This document shows, piece after piece, positions 32,975 through 45,631 of a DNA stretch of 64,000 bases (position 1 is its first letter; each line of letters starts with the position of its first letter). The translations under genes were made by a program, and so were the position numbers. The DNA comes from Oegoconia quadripuncta (lineage: Eukaryota; Arthropoda; Insecta; Lepidoptera; Autostichidae). Under the pieces are notes generated by a model that was given only the letters and a program-made list of their open reading frames with translations, ran no database searches and was not told where the DNA came from. Location: NCBI GenBank assembly GCA_949316235.1, contig OX438751.1, forward strand, positions 23,341,885 through 23,405,884, read 5' to 3'.

Positions 32975-33135
32975 AAAGAAAGAAAGAAAGTATTTATTTG
33001 GATTTCTGTTATAAGAGTATTTTATACATAAGTTTACAATACAATAAATTCAAAATGGTCTCCACTCAGCATGTGTTGGGTTGGAGCAACCACGACGCTG
33101 GTATTCTGTGGAGCCGAAAGGCAGAGTGGTGCCAC
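32975..33135 (-). repeat. Retroposon-like repeat, reverse orientation
   Basis: (AAAG)n, then 'tatttatttggatttctgtt', then a GC-richer part 'ggagcaaccacgacgctggt'. It resembles a reversed LINE tail; family not identified. Confidence 0.4.
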
Positions 33136-33436
33136 TGTACTACTTAATATTAACACAACTCTCCATATCAACTGCCCATAAACATTATTTACATATAATT
33201 GTAGTGCTTTCTTAACTAATATTTAAATAAATATTCTAATCTATTGTAGATTATATTGACACACAAATGAATATATCGGTGATTTACATTCAATATCTTA
33301 CTAAAACAATACTTATTGACAAAACGATAGAAGCTAAGAATATAATAACATTATGGGATGGAATGCTACATAACTTCAACTGTGATACTAATTACGAGTA
33401 TAACGTGGGATATTTTTATCGCCTCCTAGGCTCAAT

Positions 33437-33520
33437 GTAGATACGTAGGGTTTAAGAATCGGAGGTCGCGGGTACGATTTCCAGCGGGGTACAGTTTAGT
33501 ACTCGGTTTGGTTGGTTATC
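33437..33520 (+). mobile_element. SINE family S3, head fragment
   Basis: 'aatcggaggtcgcgggtacg' and 'agcggggtacagtttagtac', ending in 'ggtttggttggt'. This is the tRNA-like head and start of the body in forward orientation only. Confidence 0.6.
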
Positions 33521-33740
33521 TATCACGTACTTCACTGTTAGTTTTTCTGTATTTCATATTTCCCTATTTTGTACTATATGTTTCCCAGATAAAGAAATTG
33601 AAATTACTGAGATCCGTCCGGACAAACACTGGACACAACGCAATGCCGTCAAACATATGACCCGTCATTTTCCGCTGAGGGTTAGAAATGAGATGTAGTA
33701 CCTTTAATTAAAGTAGGCACCTTGCCATATTACCTATATA

Positions 33741-34159
33741 TTAGGTCTTTACCTATGAAATTGGAGATTTTTTTCTTCGTTAATTATATGTACCAACTCC
33801 TACGATTCTATAGCTATTTCCAAATTTGTTTTTTATTTGGAAAATAGAATATATTTTCAAGGTTTCACATGAAATATTTTTTAATGTCTGATCTAAATCA
33901 CATAATAAAAAAACTTGAACACAGCTCTTTTCATGAGCTTCCCATATTATTTCTTAGATACGCAGAAACTTTTATAAAGCGGTTACTTTTAAAAATTAAC
34001 ACTGCCTATATTTAACTTAATGTTATCCGATAATACACACAAAGTTTAGCTAAATTTGGATTTGCCGTTCCCAAAAAAAAATCAAAAATGTTTGTATGGA
34101 GAAAACAGTCTTCATGAAATTCTTCATACAAAACGCCAATTTCATAGGTGAGGACCTAA
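33741..34159. mobile_element. Mariner-like MITE, complete (419 bp)
   Basis: Starts TTAGGTCTTTACCTATGAAA and ends 'ttcataggtgaggacctaa'. TA dinucleotides flank it on both sides (TATA at 33737-33740 and TATA from 34160). Interior without coding capacity. It matches 21471-21887 in inverted orientation. Confidence 0.75.
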
Positions 34160-34164
34160 TATAA

Positions 34165-34930
34165 GTGAGAATGTCAAAATGGAAGTCTTATAAGCAAAAT
34201 AACTAGCCACTTTTATAGTATTAATCAATCTTAAAGTTGGAAAAAATATTACTACCAATCGTATTTAGGTGAATGGTCATAAAATATTATGAAAAAAACA
34301 TGGCGGGCCGCCATAAAGAGGCCCATTGACAACAAAAGTTGACTAACAACCGACCGTTTGCCTAATCATTGGATGCAACTTTATAATATAACACCTGCCC
34401 ATTTATTATCGCAATACATTCTTCAAACAGAAAAAAAAATAAAGAAGAGGAAGTGATAAAAAGCTTCATCGGTAACCCTACTATAAAACACCTTATTTTT
34501 TTGAATTTCATTGACGAATTTCAAATTTGAATTCACATTTTGCGTTCCATAGAAACTGAAGTTAATTTTTAAATCCCCTTTAAGGCTTTGTACGCTGGCA
34601 GGTTGTAAAAGTGATCGTTAGACGAAAGAGGCTCTAACAAAAAAGGTCATCATAGAAAAGAGGTGGTGGCAAGGAATTTTCGGCTCCCATGGCTTTTTTG
34701 GTGTTTTATGCGTCCGTAACTAACTTGTCCTTGTGGTAAGATTCAGGGTGACTCAGCGGTAATTGGGTTACTGAGCTATCATTCATCTATATCTTTTAAA
34801 ATTCTTCTAAATAGTTTCAGCATTTTTACGTTACAGTATTAAATATATTCAATAAGTGTACATTATACAACATAACACATAACACAACTATTAGTTAGAA
34901 AACATATATTTTATGAAAAGTACAGCAAGA
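34165..34930. other. Stretch with no recognised feature
   Basis: AT-rich, non-coding in appearance. I see nothing to annotate. Confidence 0.4.
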
Positions 34931-34935
34931 TGTAA

Positions 34936-35206
34936 TTAACGGTTAAAACACGGTCTCCCAATTTGGGAGGTCCGGGTTCGAATCCCAGGCCGGCCATGTA
35001 CCAATGAGTTTTTAAATTTAATTTAATTACTATGTGCACTTATCCGATTGCTCTTAAACCTGCATGCCTGAAAAATAAAAATTCAAAGGCATGTGATTGT
35101 GAAGTCCCCAACCCGCATTGGGCAAGCGTGGTGGACTATATGGCCCATACTCGAGGGAAGGCTTATATTTCGAAGTGGGATGTTTACGGGCTGAGATGAC
35201 GATGTC
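34936..35206 (+). mobile_element. SINE family S2
   Basis: Stem 'tctcccaatttgggag', B box GGTTCGAATCCC, body through 'gcaagcgtggtggactatat' to 'tttacgggctgagatgacga'. The A-box end is eroded, so it may not be transcribable. Confidence 0.8.
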
Positions 35207-35239
35207 ATCAAGATGCAAGAAATTGTGAATAGCATTATT

Positions 35240-35590
35240 TTTTAACCGACTCCAAAAAGAAGGAGGTTATCAATTCGGTTGTACGTTTTTTTTTCTGTTT
35301 CTTACCTCAGAACTAGGTCATTTATAAACCGATTCGGAAAATTCTCATTTTATTTGATATGTCATACTCCCAGAGTGTCCCACGTTCATTATAATCCTGT
35401 TCTGATGAAGGGAACTATGAGGAATTCAGGGAACTCCTCAAATATTATAGGCACAGCGATTTTGGTATTAACACCAACGAGTCAAGGATGCATTCAGAAA
35501 GTATCATTTGGTGGAGTGGATGTGATGGAGAAGATCAGAGATGGCCACCACCACAATTTGTTACCTCAGAACTCCGTCATTTATAAACGG
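35240..35590 (+). repeat. Interspersed repeat starting 'accgactccaaaaagaagga'
   Basis: Begins with a phrase that is common in lepidopteran intergenic DNA, followed by 'tacctcagaactaggtcatt' and 'atgatgaaggg'-like text. 'acctcagaactccgtcattt' near 35565 repeats the earlier 'acctcagaactaggtcattt', an internal duplication. Class not determined. Confidence 0.45.
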
Positions 35591-35594
35591 TAGG

Positions 35595-35745
35595 ATATGC
35601 TTCGCTAGGACAAGGACCATCGTTAGCCCCCCTGCACGTCGCCTGGGGGTCGCGGACGGCTTCATCTCGGGGCGATGACGTGGCCCGGGAGAGGATGACA
35701 TCCCCCGGAGCGACCGGGGGGAGGGTGTCGTCGCAAGGCTTTATC
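35595..35745. other. GC-rich block
   Basis: Contains 'cgtcgcctgggggtcgcgga' and 'atcccccggagcgaccgggg'. The composition differs sharply from its surroundings. It may be from the 5' part of a retroelement. No recognisable protein. Confidence 0.3.
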
Positions 35746-35833
35746 ACCAGAGTCTGATATAAATTTGGGTAAGATCTGATGATACACACACACATAGAGA
35801 GTGGAACCTTATTGAAGTCGGTGGTTTCGGCAA

Positions 35834-36275
35834 TTTTTGGTGGTTCAATTGGCGGAAACTCTGACTGCTAGTCTGATAGGTTCGAGTCACGCTAGGGGAA
35901 TAATGTGTGTCTGATGAATACGAACACTTGTATCTTTTTTCTTATGCACAACGGGTTCGTACTTGACCTCAATCATACCTGATGTTAAGTGAAGGTGAGG
36001 TCGAATGTGGAAGCGTACTAACCCGGAAACCCCAACAAATTTGGAGGACTGGCTATCTTATCTTTGACAATCTCCTCGGACCTCTCGGACAACCGGAACA
36101 CAACAATGCTATTAACATTCTGTAAAATCTGTGTTATGGATTAATATAATAAATTTAATATAATATAATTTATTTACAAAAAAAATGTATTTGTGAAGTG
36201 TTTCAACCATTTTGGTATCCATAATACAAGTCAAATTGCTTAGTATGGAATTAGCGCTGTGTGTATTTATTTATA
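35834..36275 (+). mobile_element. SINE family S1 split by an S3 SINE
   Basis: The S1 head ('aactctgactgctag', 'ggttcgagtcacgctagggg') ends at 35934. S1 body and tail ('ttatttacaaaaaaaatgta', 'tggaattagcgctgtgtgta') resume at about 36165. Between them sits an S3 copy. S1 must therefore predate this S3 insertion. Confidence 0.7.
35935..36120 (-). mobile_element. SINE family S3 inside S1
   Basis: Poly-T, 'acaacgggttcgtacttgac', then 'gaaggtgaggtcgaatgtgg' and 'aacacaacaatgctattaac'. The tRNA-like head is absent. Contains a local insertion 'tcctcggacctctcgg'. Confidence 0.7.
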
Positions 36276-36279
36276 TCTA

Positions 36280-36645
36280 TACTATGGAAAATATCTTTAA
36301 ATACAATTTACTTGGATTTCTGGTAATCTCAAAACTTTAATAAATGTGCCTTCATAAATACGCGAAGCAACACAATAGGTACGAAAGTTAACAAAGAGGG
36401 TACAAAGAGCCGCGCGACATGCCAACACTTGCGCAATGAAAATTTTAAATTTAATTAATAGCAAGTGGCGTCGTCCCCGATTATATTATTACGCAGAGCT
36501 ATTGTGGGCCAGACGGGCCGCGGGGCCTGCCTCCCCCGCGGTGTGGTAGCCATGCTGCACCGAATATGTGAGAATGTAACATCTAAAAACATAAAAAATG
36601 TTTGGGGCTTTTTGGAGGGAATTGGCAAGTGTTGAATTTATCTTT
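36280..36645. other. Stretch with a GC-rich core
   Basis: At 36495-36550 'agacgggccgcggggcctgc' and 'cccccgcggtgtgg' form a GC-rich core in AT-rich DNA. Not a recognised repeat; no coding call. Confidence 0.35.
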
Positions 36646-36647
36646 AT

Positions 36648-36830
36648 ACAGGGTGAAATTTAATTCGTGTAATTCCTGTTTACTGGTGACTTTACACCCT
36701 ATTACGGACAACTTTCCTCTAGAAACCATAGCCGAATACGATCAAAAAATTTACCGAGAACCAGATATTTAATACATCTGCTTCTGTATTCATCCAGAGT
36801 TCATAAATTATGGTGAAATGGTATCTACAT
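36648..36830 (+). mobile_element. ACAGGGTG-type MITE, one arm
   Basis: Starts ACAGGGTGAAATTTAATTCG after TA and continues 'gtttactggtgactttacac' and 'aaccatagccgaatacgatc'. It matches the arm at 59020. The other arm is absent. Confidence 0.65.
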
Positions 36831-36834
36831 CAAA

Positions 36835-38560
<1,726 letters not shown>

Positions 38561-38563
38561 AGA

Positions 38564-38766
38564 TTTTTTTTTATGCCCAACGGTTTGGTACTTGACCTCA
38601 ATCACACCGGATGTTAAGTGAAGATGATGTCGAAGGTGGAAGCGTACTGACCCGGAAACCCCAACACATTTGGAGGACTGGCTTCCGCATCTCTGACAAA
38701 CGGAACACAACAATGCTATTAACATTGCTGCTTGGCGGCAGAATTAGATAAGATGGTGGTAGCAAG
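38564..38766 (-). mobile_element. SINE family S3, head-truncated
   Basis: Poly-T, 'tttggtacttgacctcaatc', body to 'agataagatggtggtagc'. A mariner-like MITE fragment follows directly. Confidence 0.75.
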
Positions 38767-38771
38767 TATTC

Positions 38772-38925
38772 AAGTTTTTTTTTGTTATGTGAAATATATT
38801 CTATTTTCCAAATAAAAAACAAATTTGGAAATAGCTATAGAATCGTATAGGAGTTGATACATTATGATTAACGAAGAAAAAAATCTCCTATTACCATAGA
38901 TAAAGACCCAATATTATAGCTCATA
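38772..38925. mobile_element. Mariner-like MITE, one end
   Basis: 'ctattttccaaataaaaaac', 'gattaacgaagaaaaaaatc' and terminal 'gataaagacccaatatta' match the right half of 21471-21887. Confidence 0.65.
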
Positions 38926-38929
38926 TAAT

Positions 38930-39475
38930 TTCTTCTAGGTAGGTACACAATTTATGTAGCAATTTTCCAAACACCATCGACTTCTGCTCCAAATCTCCAT
39001 ACACAATAGGATTCATCATTGAATAATTCAAATCCAAAACTACATCAAACAATACTCCATCACAGACTAAATGAGATCCGCCGTATCGCGGCGGACAGAC
39101 AGACAGACGCCCATCGTATTATTATGTATAGAGATCGTATCACGCGCGTGCTCTCTCGTATTTAATTACAACCGGTTTTTATTAAGTCTACTATTTGGGT
39201 GAGGAGTCATTCTGTCTATCCAGAATGACTCAGCGTACTAAAATGAACCTAGGTTTATTATAATGTGTCAGTATCACTTGATCAAACAAAATGCGCATAT
39301 TCGATAAAAATATTATCTATGGACAATAATCATAAAAAAAAAACTAAAAAAAGAAAAGGAAAATGGCAGATATTTTTAATTAAAAACATTTTACACACTA
39401 AAAAATTACAGTGCATGTGTATGATTGAGTTGAGTGTGTGTGTAACCTCCATAGATAATTTAATATGATTTACTA
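38930..39475. other. AT-rich stretch, nothing recognised
   Basis: No supportable feature. Confidence 0.4.
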
Positions 39476-39480
39476 TTCAA

Positions 39481-39680
39481 AGTGTTCTTCTTCTTCAATT
39501 TAAGAGCTATGCTCTTGTCGGTGGAGTAACGACCATGTCTCTCTACTTTCCGCCCTCGTTTTAACCTCTTGCTACGACACGACATTCACCTTTTCTTTCA
39601 CTTGGTCAAAGTAGTTACACGTAGGTCTTTCCCTTCCTCTCTTTCCTTCAATCTTTCCCTCAATTATGTTCTTCAAAAAC
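39481..39680. repeat. Interspersed repeat, unclassified
   Basis: Pyrimidine-rich sequence with 'tgctcttgtcggtggagtaa' and 'cttggtcaaagtagttacac'. The style recalls common lepidopteran retroposon ends. 52770-52990 has a similar style but is not clearly homologous. Confidence 0.35.
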
Positions 39681-39689
39681 ATACTTTTG

Positions 39690-40380
39690 CGTGACAGAAA
39701 CAGAAATTATACACCTTGTTGATAGATAGGCAAGTGCACATAATTTCTCCGTACACCAAATCTTGTATCAAAGATTACGACTGCCTACATAAAAGGACCC
39801 ACGCCTCCACAATAGCCATACAATGCATATTTGATACACCTACTCGTAATTGTATGAAACGTAATCTTTGTGCAACGAACGTGATACAATTATTACGATT
39901 GTGTAACATGAAGCATTCGTAGCGCAGTACGGTAATCGGTCTGTGTTCCAGAACACAGAAAAAGATACGAGACATCCGTATATTCAATGTTGAGCCCCAA
40001 TCATAACCTACACATAAATAAACCCTCTACAGCACAATGTGCCACACGTCTGTTAAATTCAGAACTAAAATTTCCTCCGTTTCCGCACAGTACCTACACC
40101 AAAGCTCACAATAGTAGCTGAGTAGGTTTTATGTTTTGCACAATAAGAGTGGGTTTCCGTCGCTTTCGAGTGTCACATATAGGTATGAGAGCGACATTCG
40201 CGTATTGTCGGATAGCTACACGCGCTTTGTCAGTTTTGTAATATTATGAGTTTGATGTACGATTGCGTTCCACCATGATTTATGAAAGCTGGATGAATAC
40301 GGAAGCAGGCGTATTAAAATTACGTCTAAAATATCTCGGTGATTGAAGACGAAAGTCTTTAATCAATGTGTGTTACCAGT
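39690..40380. other. Stretch with no recognised gene
   Basis: Overlapping frames on both strands at 39716-39987 have no recognisable domain. Confidence 0.4.
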
Positions 40381-40387
40381 AGCCTCT

Positions 40388-40530
40388 TAGGAATAAATTT
40401 AGAGAAATTAATACATTAACATTAGCATCGCAATATGTTTACGAAAACTTAATGTATGTAAGAAAAAATCTAGAATCGTTTAAGAAAAATAGTGATATAC
40501 ATAATGTTAATACCAGATATAAAAATAAAA
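40388..40530 (+). mobile_element. LINE family D, internal fragment
   Basis: One frame reads RNKFREINTLTLASQYVYE, then NLMYVRKNLESFKKNSDIH and NVNTRYKNK. It breaks at 40530 into unrelated sequence. The same protein region occurs inverted at 41168-41436. Confidence 0.75.
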
Positions 40531-40739
40531 TCCTCCTTCCTTGGGCAGTCGGGTAAAAATAGTATATATGACGTGGCTATATAGCGAGGAATTCCAAGAC
40601 ATTAAGTCTAAATGGCGAAATTCTAATATTGAAATAACTCGAGATGACGACACATCTATTCAACTGAAAGCAACTTTAAATTGTCTTTTCTTGCCAAATA
40701 AATTGGACCGTTATTGTCATTATTCTTAACCCCTTCACA

Positions 40740-40915
40740 TAGAGTGTCATAAGATAGAAGTCTTTATCTGTCAGCTATGGCGTTGTAGCATGGAAATCGG
40801 TTCAGTCAATCGATCACGTAGCGTAGCGCCGATCATTGCCCTCTCTACAGCTCGCTGCGTGACCTTGAACTTCCTTGTGAGGCCCATAGAGATCACGTTT
40901 GAGTGTCATAAGTCA
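40740..40915 (-). repeat. Retroelement-like fragment
   Basis: 'gtagcatggaaatcggttca' and 'gtgaccttgaacttccttgt' resemble coding remnants of a LINE on the minus strand (RDLYGPHKEVQGHAAS-like). The frame is broken. Family not determined. Confidence 0.35.
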
Positions 40916-40917
40916 TC

Positions 40918-41436
40918 ACTAATCAAATCAAATCAAATCAAAAAATATTTTTATTTAGTAGGATAAAAATTATCACTTGAAAACGTCACATTTTTTATCT
41001 TATTATTAAAGTTTTTGACATTATTGCTCATTCACAAAGCTGATTCCCCAGAGAAGAACGAGCAAGAAACTCAAGGGTTGCTCTTTTAAATAAGTTTGGA
41101 TTACAATTATATTATATTGTATAATTAGACTGTATATCGCCGAGCAGTCTATGTCCATGCTTGCTTATCATCCAGAAATTTTATAATAGCCTTTGGTAAA
41201 TAATGTCTGTTTTATGATGGTTTTGAATTTATTTAAAGGTAAATTTTGAATGTCCACTGGAACCTTATTATAAAAGCGTATACATTGCCCCTTAAATAAC
41301 TTAGTGACTTTGTGTAAACGGCTGTCATGAACAGCAAGTTTATTTTTATATCTGGTATTAACATTATGTATATCACTATTTTTCTTAAACGATTCTAGAT
41401 TTTTTCTTACATACATTAAGTTTTCGTAAACTCCAA
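40918..41436 (-). mobile_element. LINE family D, 3' end
   Basis: The minus strand reads MYVRKNLESFKKNSDIH, NVNTRYKNKLAVHDSRLHK, QCIRFYNKVPVDIQNLPLNK and KGYYKIS, then the UTR ('cttgagtttcttgctcgttc' on minus) and a (TTTGA)n-like tail at the left. Typical CR1/Jockey-like C-terminus (RFYN..P..I..L). Confidence 0.8.
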
Positions 41437-41439
41437 TCC

Positions 41440-41965
41440 ACTACACCAATCGATCGACCCTATCTCCATCATGATTGGATTTTCTCAGAATTGAAGTCGT
41501 ATGGAAACTCGACCTTAAGCTCTAGTCATGGACACTCAAGACTTTAGCGTTATGAAACCTAGCTCCCAGAAGCATGGGTGGTCTTTCCCAAAGGCTAGGC
41601 CATTCCAGTACTTAGAGTAACAACCTCCAAGTAACGTTATATTGAATTGTGATGTAAAGCTTTTGTCGGGAACGTCATGAAAACGCTCGCATCAGTAATG
41701 GAGGCTTTGTGATATTGTTTCCTTATTTTGTCTATTGTTTATAGTTGTTCTACAATGGCGGGCGATGTTATTGTGGTGAATTAATCGTCATCATATACGT
41801 CAGCATTAGTGACGTATCTGCAAGTCGAATGAGATTGTTTATGTTGTGAACAGTTTTCTTCCCTTATAGCGCCAAAATTGTGATCTATTGCGTAGAATGA
41901 CAAAAGCATACAATACTTCGTTTGTATACTCGTAGAATGTCGTATATATTAGTGATGACATATGA
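41440..41965. other. Stretch with no recognised feature
   Basis: No coding motif. A weak tRNA-like inverted head may lie at 41435-41460 ('tccactacaccaatcgatcg'), but the body is absent. Confidence 0.4.
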
Positions 41966-41969
41966 AACG

Positions 41970-42049
41970 CTTCCCGGTTTCCGGGTCAGTACGCAGTAAC
42001 ATCAGGTGTGATTGAGGTCAAGTGCAAACCCGTTGTGGATAAAAAAAAA
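41970..42049 (+). mobile_element. SINE family S3, 3' end
   Basis: 'ggtttccgggtcagtacgc', 'aacatcaggtgtgattgagg', 'caagtgcaaacccgttgtgg' and a poly-A tail. 5'-truncated. Confidence 0.7.
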
Positions 42050-42069
42050 CTGAAATGTGGTCACTCACT

Positions 42070-42390
42070 ATGATCAAAAATCAAAATTCAAATTAAAAAA
42101 AAATATTTATTTCTTAGGATAAAAATATACTACACTTGAAAACCCCAACTTTTTATTATCTTAATATTAAAATTATTGACATTATTGCTCATTCGCAAAG
42201 CAGATTCCCCAGAGAAGAACGAGCAAGAAACTCAAGGGTTGCTCTTTTAAATAAGTTTGGGTTACAATTATATTATATTGTATATTTAGACTGAATATCG
42301 CCGAGATATTAGACTGCTTGTCATGCAGATAGTCAGAAATTTTATAATAGTCTTTGGTAAATAATGTCTGTTTTATGATGGTTTTATGCT
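42070..42390 (-). mobile_element. LINE family D, 3' end (second minus copy)
   Basis: Minus strand KTIIKQTLFTKDYYKISDYL followed by the family UTR. It matches the end of 40918-41436. It starts within 20 bp of an S3 tail and ends where an RTE-like fragment begins. Confidence 0.75.
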
Positions 42391-42745
42391 TTAACAAGGG
42401 TCAAGCTCACTCAAAGAGCAATGGAGAGAACTATGCTCGGAGTTTCCCTGCGGGATCGAATCAGGAATGCGTAGATCCGCAAGATAACCAAGCCTGAAGA
42501 ATTGCCAAACTTAAGTGGCAGTGGGCGGGGGACTGACGACCGTTGGAGCGGAATGGTTCTCGAGTGGCGACCACGCACCGAAAGACGTAGCGTGGGCAGG
42601 CCCCCCACGAGGTGGACCGACGATTCTTTAAAGATCGCGGAAAGCCGCTGGATACGAGCAACGCAGGACCGATCATTGTGGGGATCTTTGGGGGAGGCCT
42701 ATCACCAGCAGTGGACGTCTTTCGGCTGATATGATGATGATGATG
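42391..42745 (+). mobile_element. LINE, RTE-like C-terminus
   Basis: Frames read KLTQRAMERTMLGVSLRDR, AKLKWQWAGD-like, then WSGMVLEWRPRTERRSVGRP, RWTDDSLKIAESRWIRAT and SLGEAYHQQWTSFG, ending at TGATATGATGATGATGATG. This is the best-preserved RTE-like end in the window, with an in-frame stop and a frameshift near 42490-42540. Several overlapping frames here are by-products. Confidence 0.8.
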
Positions 42746-42857
42746 TATGTATGTATGTAACTATGTCCGTTCAAAATTTTCAAAGTTAGAACCATTTCCT
42801 GTTTTTATCAGTTTTTCGAAAATAACCACAATTAAAGCAATTTAGGTATTATACTTC

Positions 42858-43075
42858 CTACCACGTGCGACCACCCTGTGGAACGGACTTCCTGCAGCGG
42901 TATTCCCGAACGAGTACGACATCGGGACCTTCAAGAAACGAGCCTACACCTTCCTCAAAGGCCGGCACCGCATCTGTGACCCTTTTGGTGTTGCGGGTGT
43001 CCATGGGCGACGGTGATTGCTTTCCATCAGGTGACCCGCATGCTCGTTTGCCGCCCTCTCATATAAAAGAAAAAA
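42858..43075 (+). mobile_element. LINE family B, 3' end
   Basis: [32 protein letters not shown], then [13 protein letters not shown] and a stop at about 43012, followed by UTR 'gcatgctcgtttgccgccct' and a poly-A tail. The frame is uninterrupted, unlike the copy at 6563-6800. Confidence 0.8.
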
Positions 43076-43153
43076 AAAATTTATAATTAGCTTTAAGGCG
43101 TTTCGAGTGCAGATCAGAGGAATATTATTGATTTTAGCTGTATTTAAAAAGAA

Positions 43154-43560
43154 ATGTTAATTTATCCAATGAGGGCGCCACTGGACGGATTAAACCCTCA
43201 TATGCTCTACGCCAGCGCAACCAAGATGACAAAGGAAACTTTCATAAATTTAAAAAGTTCCATTTTCCAAATAAACAACTTGATTTCTTTAAAAATCCTA
43301 TTAGGTACGCCTCTAATAAATTACCTAACCGACAAACTCCAAACACTACGTCGCAACTTTACCCGACTTTCCAAGAAAACACATAATTTACCGAGAGCTG
43401 TCACTTACCCTGACATGTATTGTCGTCGGGGGGGAACACCCTGTTTATATGAAAAACACCTATTGTCGTCCGCCCTCTGAGGACTTTAAAAAGCCTCCCT
43501 TTCTTAAAGATTACCCCTCTTCAATTGTTAGATTGATTATGGGAGATATTATTTGTTATT
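43154..43560 (+). other. Unrecognised ORF-like relic
   Basis: A 108-codon open frame from 43154 to 43480. A different frame just after it reads YCRPPSEDFKKPPFLKDYP and SSIVRLIMGDIICY to a stop near 43560. This suggests a decayed coding region, probably of a mobile element. I do not recognise either segment. Confidence 0.3.
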
Positions 43561-43561
43561 G

Positions 43562-43925
43562 ACGTTTTTTTTTTGTTTTTTCTACAATGGGAGATAAGCG
43601 TCTTTTTTGTTTTGTCTTTAATGTTTAGGTGAGATACGGCTCCCGTTGCGGTGTGGGGACTTGGAGTGACACAAAATTAGACACAAGTTGTCTCGATGAT
43701 GGTCGTTTATTCTCTGTCCAACTTATAGGATAATTAATCGGTACATACACCTTACATTATAGTACGGGGAAAGGTGATTCATACACTACACCGTAACCAA
43801 TAAGTGTCTGTTGCAGAAAATTTCAAATAAGTAATGAAATCCTATGTTTTTCTTCGACGGAGCATTCGTTGGTTGGAATAAATTGTTTACCTTTTAAGCT
43901 ACCTTATGATTCATTGTTTTCTGAG
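43562..43925. other. Stretch with no recognised feature
   Basis: Mixed composition; nothing assigned. Confidence 0.4.
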
Positions 43926-43927
43926 GT

Positions 43928-44099
43928 TAGCAGCAATGTTAATAGCATTGTTGTGTTCCGGTTGTCAGAGATAAGATAGCCAGTCCCCCAAATATGTTGA
44001 GGTTTCCTGGTCAGTACGCTTCCACCTTCGACCTCATCTTCACTTAACATCAGGTGTGATTAAGGTTAAGTACAAACCCGTTGTGCATAAAAAAAAAAG
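43928..44099 (+). mobile_element. SINE family S3, 3' half
   Basis: 'cagcaatgttaatagcattg', 'agataagatagccagtcccc', 'cagtacgcttccaccttcga' and 'aacccgttgtgcataaaaaa'. Shows the true 3' end of the family, with a poly-A tail. Confidence 0.8.
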
Positions 44100-44394
44100 A
44101 TGACCTGATACTGAACCGGTCGCTCTGGAAATCTATATAGTCATGAGGATGACTACATAGTGGGTGATATTATGATGAGACAAACGTTCAATCCATCACT
44201 ATATCAGCCACAAAACGTTCACTAATCCTAGGCATATGGAGCTGCCTGAATTCAGCGACTTCCCGCTACCTTCTTTAACTTCAAACTTCAAGCATTTATT
44301 TCAACGTAAGACGATATCATTTTTGTTGAAAAAATAAAATAAATAAATAAATAAAAATCTGGGACAAATTACAAATTTTGCCCCAAATTAAGCA

Positions 44395-44639
44395 ATAATA
44401 AATAAATAATAAATAAATATTTCGGACACTTACACCAATCATCTAGTCCCAAACTAAGCAAAGCTTGTGCTATGGATACTAGATAACGAATAAACATACA
44501 TAAATATTTATATAAACATCCATGACTCGGGAATAAATGTTCGTATCCGTTACACAAACATTTACTCATCGCGGGATTCGAATCCGCAACCGTTGGTTTC
44601 GCTGACAGAGTCACTATTCACTACACAAACCGGTCATCA
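44395..44639 (-). mobile_element. SINE family S1b
   Basis: Inverted. The head at the right has 'gggattcgaatccgcaaccg' (B box). The body contains 'catgactcgggaataaatgt'. Near the left is 'tcccaaactaagcaaagctt', the uninterrupted site for the MITE found at 47824. Confidence 0.75.
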
Positions 44640-44915
44640 ATGTTAATGTGAGTGTCAATTTAAATCTACTGGAAATAATTTAATTTAATTAATTAATTAA
44701 TTACACGGGAGGGTTCCCAATTACATAATTAATTACTATAAGAAATAATTAAATGTCAACAATAATACAAATTATGTAAGAATACAAATAAATTTACGAT
44801 AAGAATTAAAACAGTTAAAAGAGCTAATTAAATGTCTATGAAAATAATACAAATAAGTTAAAGTTAAACAACAAAAATGCAAAGAGAGGAAATAATAAGA
44901 GGGCTTATGGCATTT
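44640..44915. other. AT-rich stretch
   Basis: TTAATTAA-rich low complexity; no feature. Confidence 0.4.
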
Positions 44916-44919
44916 ATTT

Positions 44920-45065
44920 GTCAGTCAGTATGTCCAAGCTACTACCGCATCGGAAGTGAAATCATTTGTGGGAAAAGAAGCGGCGCAAGAAACCCATAGG
45001 ATGGCATCCGTACACCTTGTGCCTAAGGGATGTCCTTTCTGCGCTAGACGAAGCCGGTGCCTTTG
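44920..45065 (+). repeat. Interspersed repeat shared with 9893-10000
   Basis: 'tgtgggaaaagaagcggcgc' and 'caagaaacccatagg', then 'ggatgtcctttctgcgctag'. Class unknown. Confidence 0.45.
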
Positions 45066-45359
45066 GTACGTTTTCGTAATTTTCATTTCATAATTGGCTA
45101 TGAAAGAGGAATTATTTTTCGCTGTTTCGTAATTAATTATTGAACAAGAATTTCTTTTCCGTATTAGTAATCAGATATTTTTCCACATTCGCAGTTAATT
45201 ACTAAACATATTCCTTTTTCGTAATTGGTGCATGTAATGGAATCCTCAATCAATTTTCTTCAAAATATTGGAAGCGGCTGAATGAATTTCAATAAACATC
45301 CGCGGCTTGAAATGTTCTGAAATAACACTTAGACCCTAGTGATTAACAATCATGATCGG

Positions 45360-45631
45360 AGTATAAACCAAAATCGCAGCCACCACCGTCACCCACAATT
45401 CACACCCTTGCATTTTGACAGCGGCCTGTCACATCTCTGATAACAGTTTAAAGCGCACACGCCGCCACGTGGCGCTTGACAGTTGACAGGTCAGATCTGA
45501 AATGTCAAAAGCTGTCAAATTTAAGTGTCAAAAAAAGATTAAGGCGGCCGGTCAGCGCTTTGTTTCAAAATTGACTTCGGGTCAAAGTTGAAATTGACGA
45601 AATTGTTTGACCAAATAAAAATTACACAGAA
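45360..45631 (+). promoter_or_regulatory. Possible promoter / 5' UTR with TGACA/TGTCA cluster
   Basis: Contains 'tttgacagcggcctgtcaca', 'gcttgacagttgacaggtca', 'gaaatgtcaaaagctgtcaa' and 'aagtgtcaaaa': at least seven TGACA or TGTCA words in about 130 bp, plus a CACGTG at 45467-45472. It is non-repetitive in this window and lies directly before an ATG with a plausible coding start. Confidence 0.35.
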
